A stretch of 59,414 nucleotides of DNA from Phocaeicola coprophilus (GTDB lineage Bacteria; Bacteroidota; Bacteroidia; Bacteroidales; Bacteroidaceae). A program made the position numbers and the translations under genes. The DNA is taken from assembly GCA_016900015.1 (NCBI GenBank), contig JACJJM010000023.1, forward strand, positions 1 through 59,414, given 5' to 3'. How positions within the stretch are numbered: position 1 is the first letter of the stretch; each line of letters opens with the position of its first letter. A model generated the notes under the pieces. That model did no database searches and was not told where the DNA came from. It worked only from the letters and a program-made list of their open reading frames with translations. Below are positions 39,962 to 49,120 of this stretch, piece by piece.

Positions 39962-41206
39962 TCAGACGTTTTGCAAGCGTGACAAATTGGCTTTGCCCAA
40001 CTGCTTTTTAGCATAATCCAACGTCACCCTGAATTCCTGCACATGAGTCGAAGGTACTTCAAACATGGTATCAATCATGATTGTTTCGACAATCGAACGC
40101 AGGCCACGTGCGCCCAACTTGTACTCAATCGCCTTGTCTACGATGAATTCAAAAACTTCCGGTTCAAAGGTCAACTTCACCCCGTCCATCTCGAACAATT
40201 TGACATACTGCTTGATAATGGAATTCTTCGGTTCTGTCAGAATATTACGCAAAGCCGTTCGGTCCAAAGGATTCAGATAAGTCAACACCGGCAAACGACC
40301 GATAATCTCCGGGATAAGCCCAAAAGCTTTCAAATCCTGCGGAGCGATGTATTGAATCATGTTTTCCTTGTCAATATGCATTGTATTTTGCACAGCTCCG
40401 TATCCCACGACATGTGTATTCAAGCGTTGAGCTATCTTCTTTTCAATCCCGTCAAACGCGCCACCACAGATGAACAGGATGTTTTTCGTGTTCACCGGAA
40501 TCATTTTCTGGTCCGGATGCTTGCGCCCACCTTGAGGCGGGACATTCACGACGGAACCTTCGAGCAATTTGAGCAAGCCTTGTTGCACGCCTTCACCGCT
40601 CACATCACGCGTGATGGAAGGATTGTCTCCCTTACGGGCAATCTTGTCAATCTCATCAATGAACACGATCCCTCGCTCTGCTTCTGCCACATTGTAATCT
40701 GCGACCTGCAACAACCGCGTGAGGATACTTTCAATGTCTTCGCCGACATATCCTGCCTCGGTCAGCACCGTAGCATCGACAATGGTAAAAGGCACGTGCA
40801 GCAATTTCGCAATGGTCCGGGCCAACAAAGTCTTTCCCGTTCCGGTGCTACCCACCATGATGATATTCGACTTCTCGATTTCCACATCATCACCGGCGTC
40901 TTTCTGAAGCAAGCGCTTATAATGATTATAGACCGAAACCGACAAATAACGTTTGGCATCATCCTGTCCAATGACATATTGGTCCAGAAAATCCTTTATT
41001 TCTTTTGGCTTAGGTAGTTCATTTATATCCAACTTGGACAGACGGCCCTTCATGACCTCCCCCATGGCTTCTCGGGCTATCTCGTGCGCTTGTTCCGCAC
41101 AGTCATTGCAGATGCAGCCATCCATCCCTGTTATCAGGAAACCAACTTCACTTTCGGGGCGTCCACAAAAGCTACAACGTCTTCTTGATCTATTTTTTGA
41201 ATCCAA
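39962..41206 (-). CDS. clpX: ATP-dependent Clp protease ATP-binding subunit ClpX
   Basis: 414 residues. An N-terminal C4 zinc-binding domain (Cys11, Cys14, Cys33, Cys36) is followed by an AAA+ domain with Walker [12 protein letters not shown], Walker [12 protein letters not shown] and the pore and sensor motifs (sensor 2 in [11 protein letters not shown]). It unfolds tagged substrates and feeds them to ClpP, encoded 68 bases upstream. Gene order tig-clpP-clpX is the widely conserved one. Confidence 0.98.
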   Translation of the reverse strand: MDSKNRSRRRCSFCGRPESEVGFLITGMDGCICNDCAEQAHEIAREAMGEVMKGRLSKLDINELPKPKEIKDFLDQYVIGQDDAKRYLSVSVYNHYKRLLQKDAGDDVEIEKSNIIMVGSTGTGKTLLARTIAKLLHVPFTIVDATVLTEAGYVGEDIESILTRLLQVADYNVAEAERGIVFIDEIDKIARKGDNPSITRDVSGEGVQQGLLKLLEGSVVNVPPQGGRKHPDQKMIPVNTKNILFICGGAFDGIEKKIAQRLNTHVVGYGAVQNTMHIDKENMIQYIAPQDLKAFGLIPEIIGRLPVLTYLNPLDRTALRNILTEPKNSIIKQYVKLFEMDGVKLTFEPEVFEFIVDKAIEYKLGARGLRSIVETIMIDTMFEVPSTHVQEFRVTLDYAKKQLGKANLSRLQNV

Positions 41207-41274
41207 GGTCTTTCTATATTTTTTTAGTTCTGACTATTTCTTTTGAGCTCCAATCAATGACTTGGTTTTATCCA

Positions 41275-41940
41275 TCATTTCTTTCTGGACAACACTTCAT
41301 CAATCATACCATAATCTTTGGCTTCTTGTGCCGTCATCCAATAATCACGGTCCGAATCAGCCCACACCTTGTCAAATTCCGTATGCGAATGATCTGCGAT
41401 AATGGTATAAAGCTCCTTCTTCAACTTTTGAATTTCCCGGGCTGTAATCTCGATGTCCGAGGCTTGTCCTTGAGCACCGCCCATGGGCTGGTGAATCATC
41501 ACGCGGGAATGGGTCAGCGCCGAACGTTTGCCTTCCTTTCCGGCTACCAGCAAAACAGCCGCCATGGAAGCAGCCATCCCGGTACAGATGGTGGCGACAT
41601 CGCTTGAAATGAACTGCATCGTATCATAGATGCCCAGTCCGGCATACACAGAGCCTCCAGGAGAATTAATATAAATGGATATGTCCTTACCCGGGTCCAC
41701 AGAATCCAGATAGAGAAGCTGGGCCTGCAAGGTGTTGGCCGTATAGTCATCTATGGGCGTACCCAGAAAGATGATGCGGTCCATCATCAGGCGCGAGAAC
41801 ACGTCCAGCTGCGTCACATTCAGTTGACGTTCTTCCAAAATATATGGATTCAGGTAGCCCTGCGACTTTATAACATCGTCCAGCACCATGCTGTTCATAC
41901 CCAAATGTTTGGTGGCATACTTTCTAAAATCGTCTGTCAT
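41275..41940 (-). CDS. clpP: ATP-dependent Clp protease proteolytic subunit
   Basis: 221 residues from the ATG at 41940 ([15 protein letters not shown]). The longer frame to 42060 runs through the promoter box at 42007-42014 and is not translated. The catalytic serine is in [13 protein letters not shown], the histidine in [11 protein letters not shown], and the aspartate in the [15 protein letters not shown]-equivalent segment ([10 protein letters not shown]). It is a serine protease forming a tetradecamer with ClpX. It has its own promoter behind tig. Confidence 0.97.
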   Translation of the reverse strand: MTDDFRKYATKHLGMNSMVLDDVIKSQGYLNPYILEERQLNVTQLDVFSRLMMDRIIFLGTPIDDYTANTLQAQLLYLDSVDPGKDISIYINSPGGSVYAGLGIYDTMQFISSDVATICTGMAASMAAVLLVAGKEGKRSALTHSRVMIHQPMGGAQGQASDIEITAREIQKLKKELYTIIADHSHTEFDKVWADSDRDYWMTAQEAKDYGMIDEVLSRKK

Positions 41941-42006
41941 ATTTATTTTTTTCTTTGTGTTTATTAGACTAAAAAAGGAAAGCTTTTGGCTTTCTGATAT
42001 TGCGCA

Positions 42007-42014
42007 CAAATGTA
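42007..42014 (-). promoter_or_regulatory. -7 promoter box of clpP-clpX
   Basis: TACATTTG on the minus strand with TTTTGG about 20 bases upstream. It lies within the long frame upstream of clpP, which shows that translation starts at 41940. Confidence 0.6.
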
Positions 42015-42071
42015 CAATATAACTCATACCAAAAGCCTCCCTTTTAGGAAGATTTAGCAAAAGAACTGCCC

Positions 42072-43427
42072 TTATTCGAACATCTTGTTGAAGTCTTCGA
42101 CGGAGACAGTTTTATTGTTCAGTTTCACCTTATCTTTCAGTGCTTTTGCCAGTTTGGACTCAATGCTGCGGTTGACAAGCTGTTCGACGCTTTCCTTTCT
42201 CTTCAGCATTTCCTTGGCGTAATTCTCTAGCATGTCTTCAGGCACATTCAGCATACCGTATTGTGCAAACTGAATGCGAGTGACTTCCTTGGCCATGTCC
42301 ATAATGTCGTTGTTTTCCACCTTGATGGCATTGGCTGCAACGAGTTTCTCCTTAATAAGATGCCAAGTAAGCTCTTCGATGCTGCGATCATAGTTTTCAG
42401 CCACAAAAGCTTCGCCTTTTTCCTGGTTGTTAAGCAACATGATACGCTTCAGGATGGCATCCGGGAACTCCAGTTTGCCAATTTTCTTCATCAAGTATTC
42501 ACGCACGTCAATCAAGAACTTATAGTTGCTGTCATTCACAAACTGCTCAGCCAACTCGCTTCTGATTTTGCCACGGAATTCCTCTTCGCTCTTTACGACG
42601 CCTTCGCCAAAGACGTTGTCAAACAGTTCCTGGTTCAAATCGCCCGGCACGAAGTGAGTGATTTCTTCGACTTGGAAGCTGAAGTTACCCTTCACGTTGG
42701 CCACATCTTTCTTTTCAATCTTCAGCAAAGATGCGATTTCAGCTTCATTGCCATCAAATGCTTCAAAAGGATTGAACACCAAGACTTCGTTCACCTTGGC
42801 ATTGGCAAAGATAGCTTTCTGCTCGTCTTTCTTCATGTAAGTAGGCATCATCACAGCATGTTCCACCTGGATGCCGCCTTCCTTCACGCTGTTGTTCTCG
42901 TCAAGCTCGGCAATCAGACCCTTCAGCATGTCACCCTCAGCATACTCTTGCACGCTTTCATACTTGCCACCGCGTTGAGCATACATTTTCACCTGACGCT
43001 CCACGAGGTCTTCATTGACGTCTATTGTATAATAATCGATTTCGTCATTGCTGTCAAGCACCACGTCAAATTCAGGAGCCAATGCGATGTCAAACACGAA
43101 TTCGAAAGTTTCGTCTTTTGCAAAGTCGACAGCCGGCTGTTTCTCCTCATTGGGAAGAGGTTCGCCCAGCATGTTCACTTTGTTATCTTTCAAATATTCA
43201 TAAACTTTTTCTTGAAGCACTTTGTTGACCTCTTCCGCCAAGATTGCAGTCCCGTATTGTTTCTTAATCAAACCCATCGGAACCATGCCCGGACGGAAAC
43301 CCGGCATATTGGCCTTCTTTTTAAAATCTTTCAAAGCCTTATCAACACGTGCTTGATAATCTTCTTTTTCCAATTTTACAGTAAGCAATGCGCTTACCTT
43401 GTCAATGTTCTGCAATGAAACGTTCAT
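42072..43427 (-). CDS. tig: Trigger factor
   Basis: 451 residues. The ribosome-binding domain (about 1-115) contains the signature [20 protein letters not shown], close to the GFRxGK loop of E. coli. The FKBP-like middle domain (about 150-245) is divergent, as usual in Bacteroidota. The helical C-terminal arms reach to the end. It is a ribosome-bound chaperone for nascent chains. The promoter is TTTG, 19 bases, TAATTTTG at 43502-43532. clpP follows. Confidence 0.95.
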   Translation of the reverse strand: MNVSLQNIDKVSALLTVKLEKEDYQARVDKALKDFKKKANMPGFRPGMVPMGLIKKQYGTAILAEEVNKVLQEKVYEYLKDNKVNMLGEPLPNEEKQPAVDFAKDETFEFVFDIALAPEFDVVLDSNDEIDYYTIDVNEDLVERQVKMYAQRGGKYESVQEYAEGDMLKGLIAELDENNSVKEGGIQVEHAVMMPTYMKKDEQKAIFANAKVNEVLVFNPFEAFDGNEAEIASLLKIEKKDVANVKGNFSFQVEEITHFVPGDLNQELFDNVFGEGVVKSEEEFRGKIRSELAEQFVNDSNYKFLIDVREYLMKKIGKLEFPDAILKRIMLLNNQEKGEAFVAENYDRSIEELTWHLIKEKLVAANAIKVENNDIMDMAKEVTRIQFAQYGMLNVPEDMLENYAKEMLKRKESVEQLVNRSIESKLAKALKDKVKLNNKTVSVEDFNKMFE

Positions 43428-43501
43428 TCTGACAATTTATTTTAGTGATTACTATTTTTTGTTTTTCGCCTTTAAGCTCATTATTAACCATTAAGAGTGG
43501 G

Positions 43502-43532
43502 CAAAATTAACGTTAATCTTTCAATTACCAAA
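43502..43532 (-). promoter_or_regulatory. Promoter of tig
   Basis: TAATTTTG (43502-43509) and TTTG (43529-43532) on the minus strand with a 19-base spacer, 75 bases before the tig start. Confidence 0.7.
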
Positions 43533-43673
43533 GAAAGACTATGAATTAAATTGAACGGACTACAGGAAAGCCTACGGAGCAAAATCGGTACAGACTAGGA
43601 AATCCGGCTGCAAACATGCCTGCACCTCACGCCAAGGACAAGCCGCCACGAAGGCATAAAGGCCGCCCGGGAG

Positions 43674-43739
43674 CCGAAAGGAAGGCGTGCTTCCTTACCC
43701 TCCTTTCGGCCCTCGAGCGGAAAGGAGGGTAAGCAGGCT
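43674..43739. repeat. 22-bp intergenic repeat, locus G (inverted units)
   Basis: A plus-strand partial unit (CCGAAAGGAAGGC) begins at 43674. A minus-strand core (CCGAAAGGAGGGTAA) lies at about 43694-43709. A full plus unit at 43718-43739 begins CGGAAAGGAGGGTAAGC. The facing cores can pair into a hairpin. It lies between the tig promoter and the LptB-type stop. No gene lies in 43533-43794. Confidence 0.8.
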
Positions 43740-43794
43740 TCGAATCCAGGGCTTGCAACGAGCTATTTCACAGCACATTGCCCCGGCTTCATTT

Positions 43795-44619
43795 TTAAGA
43801 TTCTTCCGTTGTTTCTTCTTTTGCATCCCGCAACTGGAAGTCCTTGCGACGCAACACAAAGCTTTGGCTCAGGTATTTTTCACGGACCACCTGATTGGCA
43901 GCCAGTTCCTCGGGAGTGCCTTGAAACAGGATTTTGCCCTCGAAAAGCAGGTAGGCCCGGTCGGTGATGCTGAGCGTCTCCTGCACGTTGTGGTCTGTAA
44001 TGAGAATGCCAATGTTTTTATACTTCAACCGCCATACGATGTGCTGAATATCTTCCACAGCAATCGGGTCGACACCGGCAAACGGCTCGTCGAGCATGAT
44101 GAATTTGGGGTCAATGGCCAGGCATCGGGCAATCTCCGTACGGCGACGTTCACCTCCTGAAAGCTGGTCACCCAGGTTCTTGCGCACCTTCTGAAGATGG
44201 AATTCTGCAATGAGGCTTTCCAGCTTCTCACGCTGGTACTCCTTAGGCTTGTTGGTCATTTCAAGCACAGAAGCAATGTTGTCTTCCACGCTCATTTTAC
44301 GGAATACCGACGCTTCCTGCGCCAGATAGCCGATGCCGTTTTGGGCTCGCTTATATACCGGATATTTCGTGATGTCGAGGTCATTCAGATAAATATGCCC
44401 TTCATTGGGCACAATCAAACCGGTGGTCATATAGAAAGAGGTAGTCTTCCCCGCTCCATTCGGGCCAAGCAACCCCACAATCTCACCTTGCTTCACGTTG
44501 ATGGACACATGGTTCACCACCGTACGCTTGCCGTACTTCTTCACCAGGCCTTCCGTGCGGAGCACCATGCGGCCGTCTGCGGGAATATGCATTTCTGCTT
44601 CATCAGGTCTTTCTGCCAT
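43795..44619 (-). CDS. lptB: ABC transporter ATPase, LptB-type
   Basis: 274 residues from the ATG at 44619 (MAERPDEAE). The frame reaches 44640, but the promoter -7 box at 44638-44645 overlaps that upstream start, so it cannot be used. Walker A is GPNGAGKTTS, the Q-loop is in YLAQEASVFRKMSVEDN, the ABC signature LSGGERRRTEIARC, Walker B KFIMLDEPFAGVDP and the H-loop ITDHN. These are the LptB sequences, so it powers lipopolysaccharide extraction from the inner membrane with LptFG. It has an N-terminal lead of about 20 residues and a C-terminal extension of about 30 residues. It is a single-gene unit here. Confidence 0.93.
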   Translation of the reverse strand: MAERPDEAEMHIPADGRMVLRTEGLVKKYGKRTVVNHVSINVKQGEIVGLLGPNGAGKTTSFYMTTGLIVPNEGHIYLNDLDITKYPVYKRAQNGIGYLAQEASVFRKMSVEDNIASVLEMTNKPKEYQREKLESLIAEFHLQKVRKNLGDQLSGGERRRTEIARCLAIDPKFIMLDEPFAGVDPIAVEDIQHIVWRLKYKNIGILITDHNVQETLSITDRAYLLFEGKILFQGTPEELAANQVVREKYLSQSFVLRRKDFQLRDAKEETTEES

Positions 44620-44637
44620 AATTCCAAGAATTTGCCG

Positions 44638-44645
44638 CAAAAATA
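44638..44645 (-). promoter_or_regulatory. -7 promoter box of lptB
   Basis: TATTTTTG on the minus strand, 18 bases before the ATG at 44619. It gives a very short leader. Confidence 0.55.
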
Positions 44646-44710
44646 CAACTTTTGGAATTAAAAAAGGTTATTGACATGGGGAAACTGAAGGGGCTTCAAT
44701 CGTTTTCTAT

Positions 44711-44718
44711 TATTTTTG
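44711..44718 (+). promoter_or_regulatory. -7 promoter box of mlaE-mlaF
   Basis: TATTTTTG on the plus strand, 31 bases before the mlaE start. It is divergent from lptB. Confidence 0.55.
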
Positions 44719-44749
44719 CAGATATTTTGCAGAAAATAAAAACAAGACA

Positions 44750-45490
44750 ATGTTTAAAGCACTTCAACGACTGGGCAGTTACATTATCCTGATGGGCCGT
44801 ACATTCGGCCGTCCCGAACGGTGGCGCATGTTCTTCAAGCAATATGTGAAGGAGCTGGAACAACTTGGGGTCAACTCCATCGGCATCGTGCTGCTCATCT
44901 CCTTTTTCATCGGAGCCGTCATCTGCATCCAGATCAAGCTGAACGTTCAGAGCGCCTGGATGCCGCGCTTCACGACGGGATACGTCACACGTGAAATCAT
45001 GCTCCTGGAGTTTTCATCATCCATCATGTGTCTCATCCTGGCCGGAAAAGTCGGCTCAAACATCGCTTCGGAACTTGGCACCATGCGCGTGACACAGCAA
45101 ATCGACGCACTCGAAATCATGGGCATCAACTCGGCCAACTACCTCATCATGCCTAAGATAGCGGCACTGGTCAGCTTCATCCCCGTGCTGGTGACCATCA
45201 GTATCTTTACCGGCCTCATCGGCGCATACGCCACATCGTGGTTCGGGAACATCATCAGTTCGGAAGACTTGACCTTCGGCCTGCAATATTCCTTCACGGA
45301 GTGGTTCATCTGGTGCAGCATCATCAAGTCCTTCTTTTTCGCCTTCATCATCGCCAGCGTGTCGTCATTCTTCGGTTACACGGTCGAAGGAGGCTCCATC
45401 GAAGTGGGAAAGGCCAGTACGAACGCCGTGGTATGCAGCAGCATACTCATCTTGTTCTCCGACTTGTTTTTAACCCAACTTTTGACCTGA
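44750..45490 (+). CDS. mlaE: MlaE-type phospholipid ABC transporter permease
   Basis: 246 residues. It has an amphipathic N-terminal helix and about five transmembrane helices. EFSSSIMCLILAGKVGSNIA and ELGTMRVTQQIDALEIMGIN are the signature of the MlaE/YrbE permease family, and FFGYTVEGGSIEVGKASTNA closes it. It moves phospholipids between the inner and outer membrane and keeps outer-membrane lipid asymmetry. mlaF follows 7 bases later. The substrate-binding MlaD gene is not in the window. Confidence 0.94.
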   Translation: MFKALQRLGSYIILMGRTFGRPERWRMFFKQYVKELEQLGVNSIGIVLLISFFIGAVICIQIKLNVQSAWMPRFTTGYVTREIMLLEFSSSIMCLILAGKVGSNIASELGTMRVTQQIDALEIMGINSANYLIMPKIAALVSFIPVLVTISIFTGLIGAYATSWFGNIISSEDLTFGLQYSFTEWFIWCSIIKSFFFAFIIASVSSFFGYTVEGGSIEVGKASTNAVVCSSILILFSDLFLTQLLT

Positions 45491-45497
45491 CATCACA

Positions 45498-46268
45498 ATG
45501 ATTGAACTTAAATCCATCCATAAATCCTTTGAAGGGCGCACGGTGCTGGGAAACATCAGCACGGTGTTTGAAAACGGCAAAACGAACCTCATCATCGGAC
45601 AGAGCGGCTCAGGCAAGACGGTGCTGATGAAGTGTATCGTCGGGCTGCTGACCCCGGACAGCGGAGAAGTGCTCTACGACGGACGCAACTTCCTGACCAT
45701 GACGAAAAAGGAACGCATTGCCCTCCGGCGGGAGATGGGCATGATTTTCCAAAGCGCGGCCCTCTTCGACTCCATGACGGTGCTGGAGAACGTCATGTTC
45801 CCGCTCGACATGTTTTCCACGGACAACTATCGCGACCGCGTGAAGCGTGCCCAGTTCTGCCTGGACCGCGTCAACCTCAAGGAAGCGCAACAGAAATATC
45901 CCAGCGAAATCAGCGGCGGCATGCAGAAACGTGTAGCCATCGCGCGTGCCATCGCCCTGCACCCGCAATACCTTTTCTGCGACGAGCCGAACTCCGGCCT
46001 CGACCCGAAGACGTCGTTGGTCATCGACGACCTCATCCACAGCATCACAACGGAATATAACATGACGACCATCATCAACACCCATGACATGAACTCCGTG
46101 CTCGGCATCGGCGAGAGCATCCTCTTCATCGACGAAGGGCACAAAGAATGGCATGGCACGAAAGAGGAAATCTTCACCTCCAGCAACGAACGACTGAACA
46201 AATTTATCTTCGCTTCCGACCTGCTCAAGAAAGTGAAAGACATGGAAATGACCACTCGGGAAGGGTGA
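45498..46268 (+). CDS. mlaF: MlaF-type phospholipid ABC transporter ATPase
   Basis: 256 residues. Walker A is GQSGSGKTVLMK, the Q-loop GMIFQSAALFDSMTVLENV, the signature ISGGMQKRVAIARAIA, Walker B YLFCDEPNSGLDPKTS and the H-loop NTHDMNSVLGI. The SGGMQKR signature is typical of MlaF/Ttg2A. It energises MlaE. The unit ends at the hairpin 46318-46368. Confidence 0.95.
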   Translation: MIELKSIHKSFEGRTVLGNISTVFENGKTNLIIGQSGSGKTVLMKCIVGLLTPDSGEVLYDGRNFLTMTKKERIALRREMGMIFQSAALFDSMTVLENVMFPLDMFSTDNYRDRVKRAQFCLDRVNLKEAQQKYPSEISGGMQKRVAIARAIALHPQYLFCDEPNSGLDPKTSLVIDDLIHSITTEYNMTTIINTHDMNSVLGIGESILFIDEGHKEWHGTKEEIFTSSNERLNKFIFASDLLKKVKDMEMTTREG

Positions 46269-46317
46269 AGAAAGTTTTCCATCTCTTTCCATACGCCATA
46301 CTACAAGCTTAAAAAAG

Positions 46318-46368
46318 AAATCTCCGAATGCCAGCACCACCAATGGTCAACTGGGCATTCGGAGATTT
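46318..46368. terminator. Terminator between mlaF and the lipoprotein gene
   Basis: 15-bp perfect stem (46318-46332 with 46354-46368; arms AAATCTCCGAATGCC and its complement). It is A-rich before and TTATTT after, usable from both convergent genes. Confidence 0.8.
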
Positions 46369-46400
46369 TATTTACCCCTCAGAAAAACGGAAAATTACGT

Positions 46401-48326
46401 TCATTTCACAGTCAGCACGAATTCCTTCTCCAGCGGCGGCATGCAGACATGTGCGTCGCAGCATTGGCAAGACACCTTGCAGGTGAGCTTGGAGGATGCG
46501 GACACGCCTTCCACGATTTGCGTGACAGTCAAGTTGTCCTCATACATAGTCGTTCCCTTGTCGCCGAACGGTTTGGCAGCCGGATAATCGGCTTTGCCCA
46601 ACTTGGCCCCGTCGGGCAACTGGAACTCCAGTTTCAAAGGCAAGTAAGGGTCACCCTGCCCCACCTCTTTGTATATATGAAAACCGGCCAATATCTTAAT
46701 GCCGACCTTGACCTCAGCCTGATTGCCGGAAAGCGGGCGGACGGAGGCCGACACGATGACCGGGTTCTGTTGGTTCGGTTCAGCCTCGCCCGACGGTTGT
46801 TCGGCCTGGGCGGTTTCCTTGGCCTGCTGGCGGCGTTCCAAAGCCTTGTAATCCGTACCCGGTGCGCCCGGCTCGTCAGGCATGAAGAACCATCCGCCGG
46901 ACTCGGTGAAGAACAGCTTGTCCCGATACTTATCAAACCACGCGCGCCACTCCGACAGCTGGGTGAACTCACATAGCGTATAGCGCGTCAGGATGCGCTG
47001 TGCACGCTCCACCTCCATGCCTTCTTCCAAACAAGTGATGGCCTTGTCGAGCAAGCGCACGTCGTTGGTCGGGATTTGCCACGCCTTGGCGTCTTCGTCG
47101 ACGAGAAGCTCATAGAAAGCCGTGCCATCATAGAAACCTCTGCCTCCATAAAAGTAAGGTGTGTTTTCCTTGTAGTAAGCCAAATACTTGGCCTCATCTT
47201 CTCCAAACTGGTCGAACAGTTCTTTCTGATAACGTTTCAGGTAATCAGCATAGGTCATACGAGGCGGCATCTGGAAGTTCGGGTCTTCTTTTGCTCGTTC
47301 TGCATAGAAGATGGAATCACTGACCATGCGCTCGTCATACGAACTACGCGTACTCAAAAACATCTGTTCCTTAACGTATTCACGCGTAGCGATGCGGTCA
47401 CTGAATTTGCGTACCAGCGGCTTCTGACCCTTGAACTGTGCCATGTAGACCACCGTATTGGCAAACACAACCTTTGCTTCTTCAGTCATGTTTTGCGGGC
47501 CACCGATAAAGCCCCAAGTGAAGAAGTTGGCATGACGACCCAATGCCACGGCATCAATCGTCTTAGCGCATACACCGCTGGAGATAGACTCACTTTCCTT
47601 CGAATCCACATACCCCCAGGGGCGTGCCACCATACCGGGCTGACAATTCTTTTCGGTCATATAACCCACGGTGTTCACTTTCCACATCATCACCGAATCG
47701 GGCAACGGTTCGTCCTGAAAGTATGCATAGTGAAACGCATTTTCGGGCGTGGGTTGCTTGGTCAACGTAATATCCGTATGGAAAGGGCCTTTGAAGATGG
47801 GATGCTCCAAATTCATGCCGTGGGCATCCGCATCGAGGCAAAGGCAATACCAGTCATTCTTAATGCCTATACGACGCCCCAATGCATTGCCCACACTTCC
47901 GATGGTGATACAAGCGGCTGAAAAGTCATCGGGTAGATAGCGTGCCGGCACGTATCTTACAAAATTCCCTTGATCATCAGACTCCCGAACAGCTTCTTCC
48001 AATGCAGGCGACATACCGTCAAAGATAGTTACATCATACGCATCGGACATTTCCGGACGATAATCCGCTGCCCGCATCACTGTGACAGAATCAAAATAGA
48101 CACGCAACAAGTCGCCGAAAGCATTCATGCGTTCTGTGACACTTTGCTGAAACTCTTCCTCTGTGGCAAACTTCTTTGGACCACCATGCTCTCCATTGAC
48201 CCATTCGGACTGTCCGCCCAAATAGAGCACGCGGATGTCTCGCGGGTCTTTTTGAGAACTGCATGCCGACAACACGAACAAGCAAGTTGCCAAGCACAGC
48301 ATTAGGCAATAGGATAATCTTTTCAT
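46401..48326 (-). CDS. Lipoprotein with GATase/ThuA-like N-terminal region and DsbD alpha-like C-terminal domain
   Basis: 641 residues. A lipoprotein signal ends at LFVLSAC (Cys22). The N-terminal half (about 30-305) opens IRVLYLGGQSEWVNG and ends with LGRHANFFTWGFIGGPQNMT and VVFANTVVYMAQF, a pattern of ThuA/glutamine-amidotransferase-like proteins. A mid region (about 305-490) is helical. After a Pro/Gln-rich linker (about 505-530) the C-terminus (about 532-641) is a DsbD N-terminal (alpha) domain: GFHIYKEVGQGDPYLPLKLE, then VSCQCCDAHVCMPPLEKEFV with the redox cysteines. The fusion suggests a surface or periplasmic redox partner. No DsbD membrane domain is present. It lies 25 bases after a SusD remnant. 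Confidence 0.75.
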   Translation of the reverse strand: MKRLSYCLMLCLATCLFVLSACSSQKDPRDIRVLYLGGQSEWVNGEHGGPKKFATEEEFQQSVTERMNAFGDLLRVYFDSVTVMRAADYRPEMSDAYDVTIFDGMSPALEEAVRESDDQGNFVRYVPARYLPDDFSAACITIGSVGNALGRRIGIKNDWYCLCLDADAHGMNLEHPIFKGPFHTDITLTKQPTPENAFHYAYFQDEPLPDSVMMWKVNTVGYMTEKNCQPGMVARPWGYVDSKESESISSGVCAKTIDAVALGRHANFFTWGFIGGPQNMTEEAKVVFANTVVYMAQFKGQKPLVRKFSDRIATREYVKEQMFLSTRSSYDERMVSDSIFYAERAKEDPNFQMPPRMTYADYLKRYQKELFDQFGEDEAKYLAYYKENTPYFYGGRGFYDGTAFYELLVDEDAKAWQIPTNDVRLLDKAITCLEEGMEVERAQRILTRYTLCEFTQLSEWRAWFDKYRDKLFFTESGGWFFMPDEPGAPGTDYKALERRQQAKETAQAEQPSGEAEPNQQNPVIVSASVRPLSGNQAEVKVGIKILAGFHIYKEVGQGDPYLPLKLEFQLPDGAKLGKADYPAAKPFGDKGTTMYEDNLTVTQIVEGVSASSKLTCKVSCQCCDAHVCMPPLEKEFVLTVK

Positions 48327-48350
48327 AGTTATTGGGATTAAATGATTCTT

Positions 48351-48749
48351 TTATTCTCCGGGGTTTTGTTCAATCATGCCTTGGCTGGAGTCGATTTCTG
48401 TCTGGAAGATAGGCATAGCCAGTGCAGGGCTGTTGCCTTGGATGACCCACGTCTTGGGAGCGTTGGTGTCGACTTCTGTCACGGACATGTCAAAGAAATC
48501 ACGCGTGATGGTCACATCATCGTCCGGCGTATCGTTCACGCTGAAACGTTTGATGTCCATCATGCGGAAGGCAAACGGCAACTCACGCCGACGCTCTTCA
48601 AGCACCACTTTCAATGCCTCGGCCTGTGAAGAGGCAGTCAATGCCGTAGCCGTTCCCGTGCGGAAACGTGCCTGGCGGAGCGGGGTTAATACATTTAAAG
48701 CTTCTTGCCATTGGCCTAACCGCACCATACATTCATTAAGAATCGGTAC
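48351..48749 (-). pseudogene. C-terminal remnant of a SusD/RagB-family nutrient-binding lipoprotein
   Basis: About 132 codons remain. NECMVRLGQWQEALNVLTPL is the SusD TPR segment, EALKVVLEERRRELPFAFRM the family's conserved ERRRELAFE helix, and ALAMPIFQTEIDSSQG with QNPG the standard C-terminus (PIPQxEIxxNPxxxQNPGY). The first roughly 350-450 residues, the signal peptide and the SusC partner gene are missing. The frame upstream of 48749 is unrelated and A/T-rich. Truncation is at the 5' side, close to repeat locus H (48856). It cannot be expressed as a functional SusD. Confidence 0.85.
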
Positions 48750-48855
48750 CCTTTTTCTTTTAAAAAAAATACATAGAGGCAAAAAAACAGCTCATGAAAT
48801 GTGCCAAAGCACCGTCTGTAAGCAGCCCGAGCCCGCCATCTATTCCGCCCGACCA

Positions 48856-48921
48856 CGGAAAGGAGGGTAGGCAAGAGCGGAAAGGAGGGTAAGCAAGGAC
48901 GGAAAGGAAGGCCAGCCCGGC
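48856..48921 (+). repeat. 22-bp tandem intergenic repeat, locus H (three units)
   Basis: Units at 48856, 48878 and 48900 have exact 22-base spacing. The first two begin CGGAAAGGAGGGTARGC and the third CGGAAAGGAAGGC. The preceding CCCGACCA matches locus C. It lies between the truncated SusD gene and the acetyltransferase terminator. Nothing else is recognisable in 48750-49058. Confidence 0.88.
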
Positions 48922-49058
48922 CAGCCTTCATAAGTCACAGGAGCGGAATGAATGAAAAAGAACAACTGTCCGTGAATCAAGCTTTTCCACCAATTTCCCG
49001 AACACGGACAAGCCAAATGGATGGCGGCATATCCACAAGCAACCCGTCACCCCTAAAC

Positions 49059-49105
49059 AAAACCGGCGAAAAGGAATGCTCAGTCTCATCCTTTTCGCCG
49101 GTTTT
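49059..49105 (-). terminator. Intrinsic terminator of the acetyltransferase gene
   Basis: 17-bp perfect stem (49059-49075 with 49089-49105), core ACCGGCGAAAAGGA, followed on the minus strand by TTTTG. It lies 16 bases after the stop codon. Confidence 0.88.
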
Positions 49106-49120
49106 TGGAACACAGCAGGC

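Noticed and set aside
42261-43418. 385-residue open frame antisense to tig
   Set aside because: Shadow of the trigger-factor gene, with low-complexity His/Phe-rich composition typical of antisense frames.
46401-48326. Lipoprotein as a full DsbD thiol:disulfide interchange protein
   Set aside because: Only the alpha-type domain is present. The membrane core and the thioredoxin-like gamma domain are missing.
48856-48921. GGAAAGGAGGG units as ribosome binding sites of small genes
   Set aside because: No consistent start codon follows the units at a suitable distance, and units occur in both orientations.
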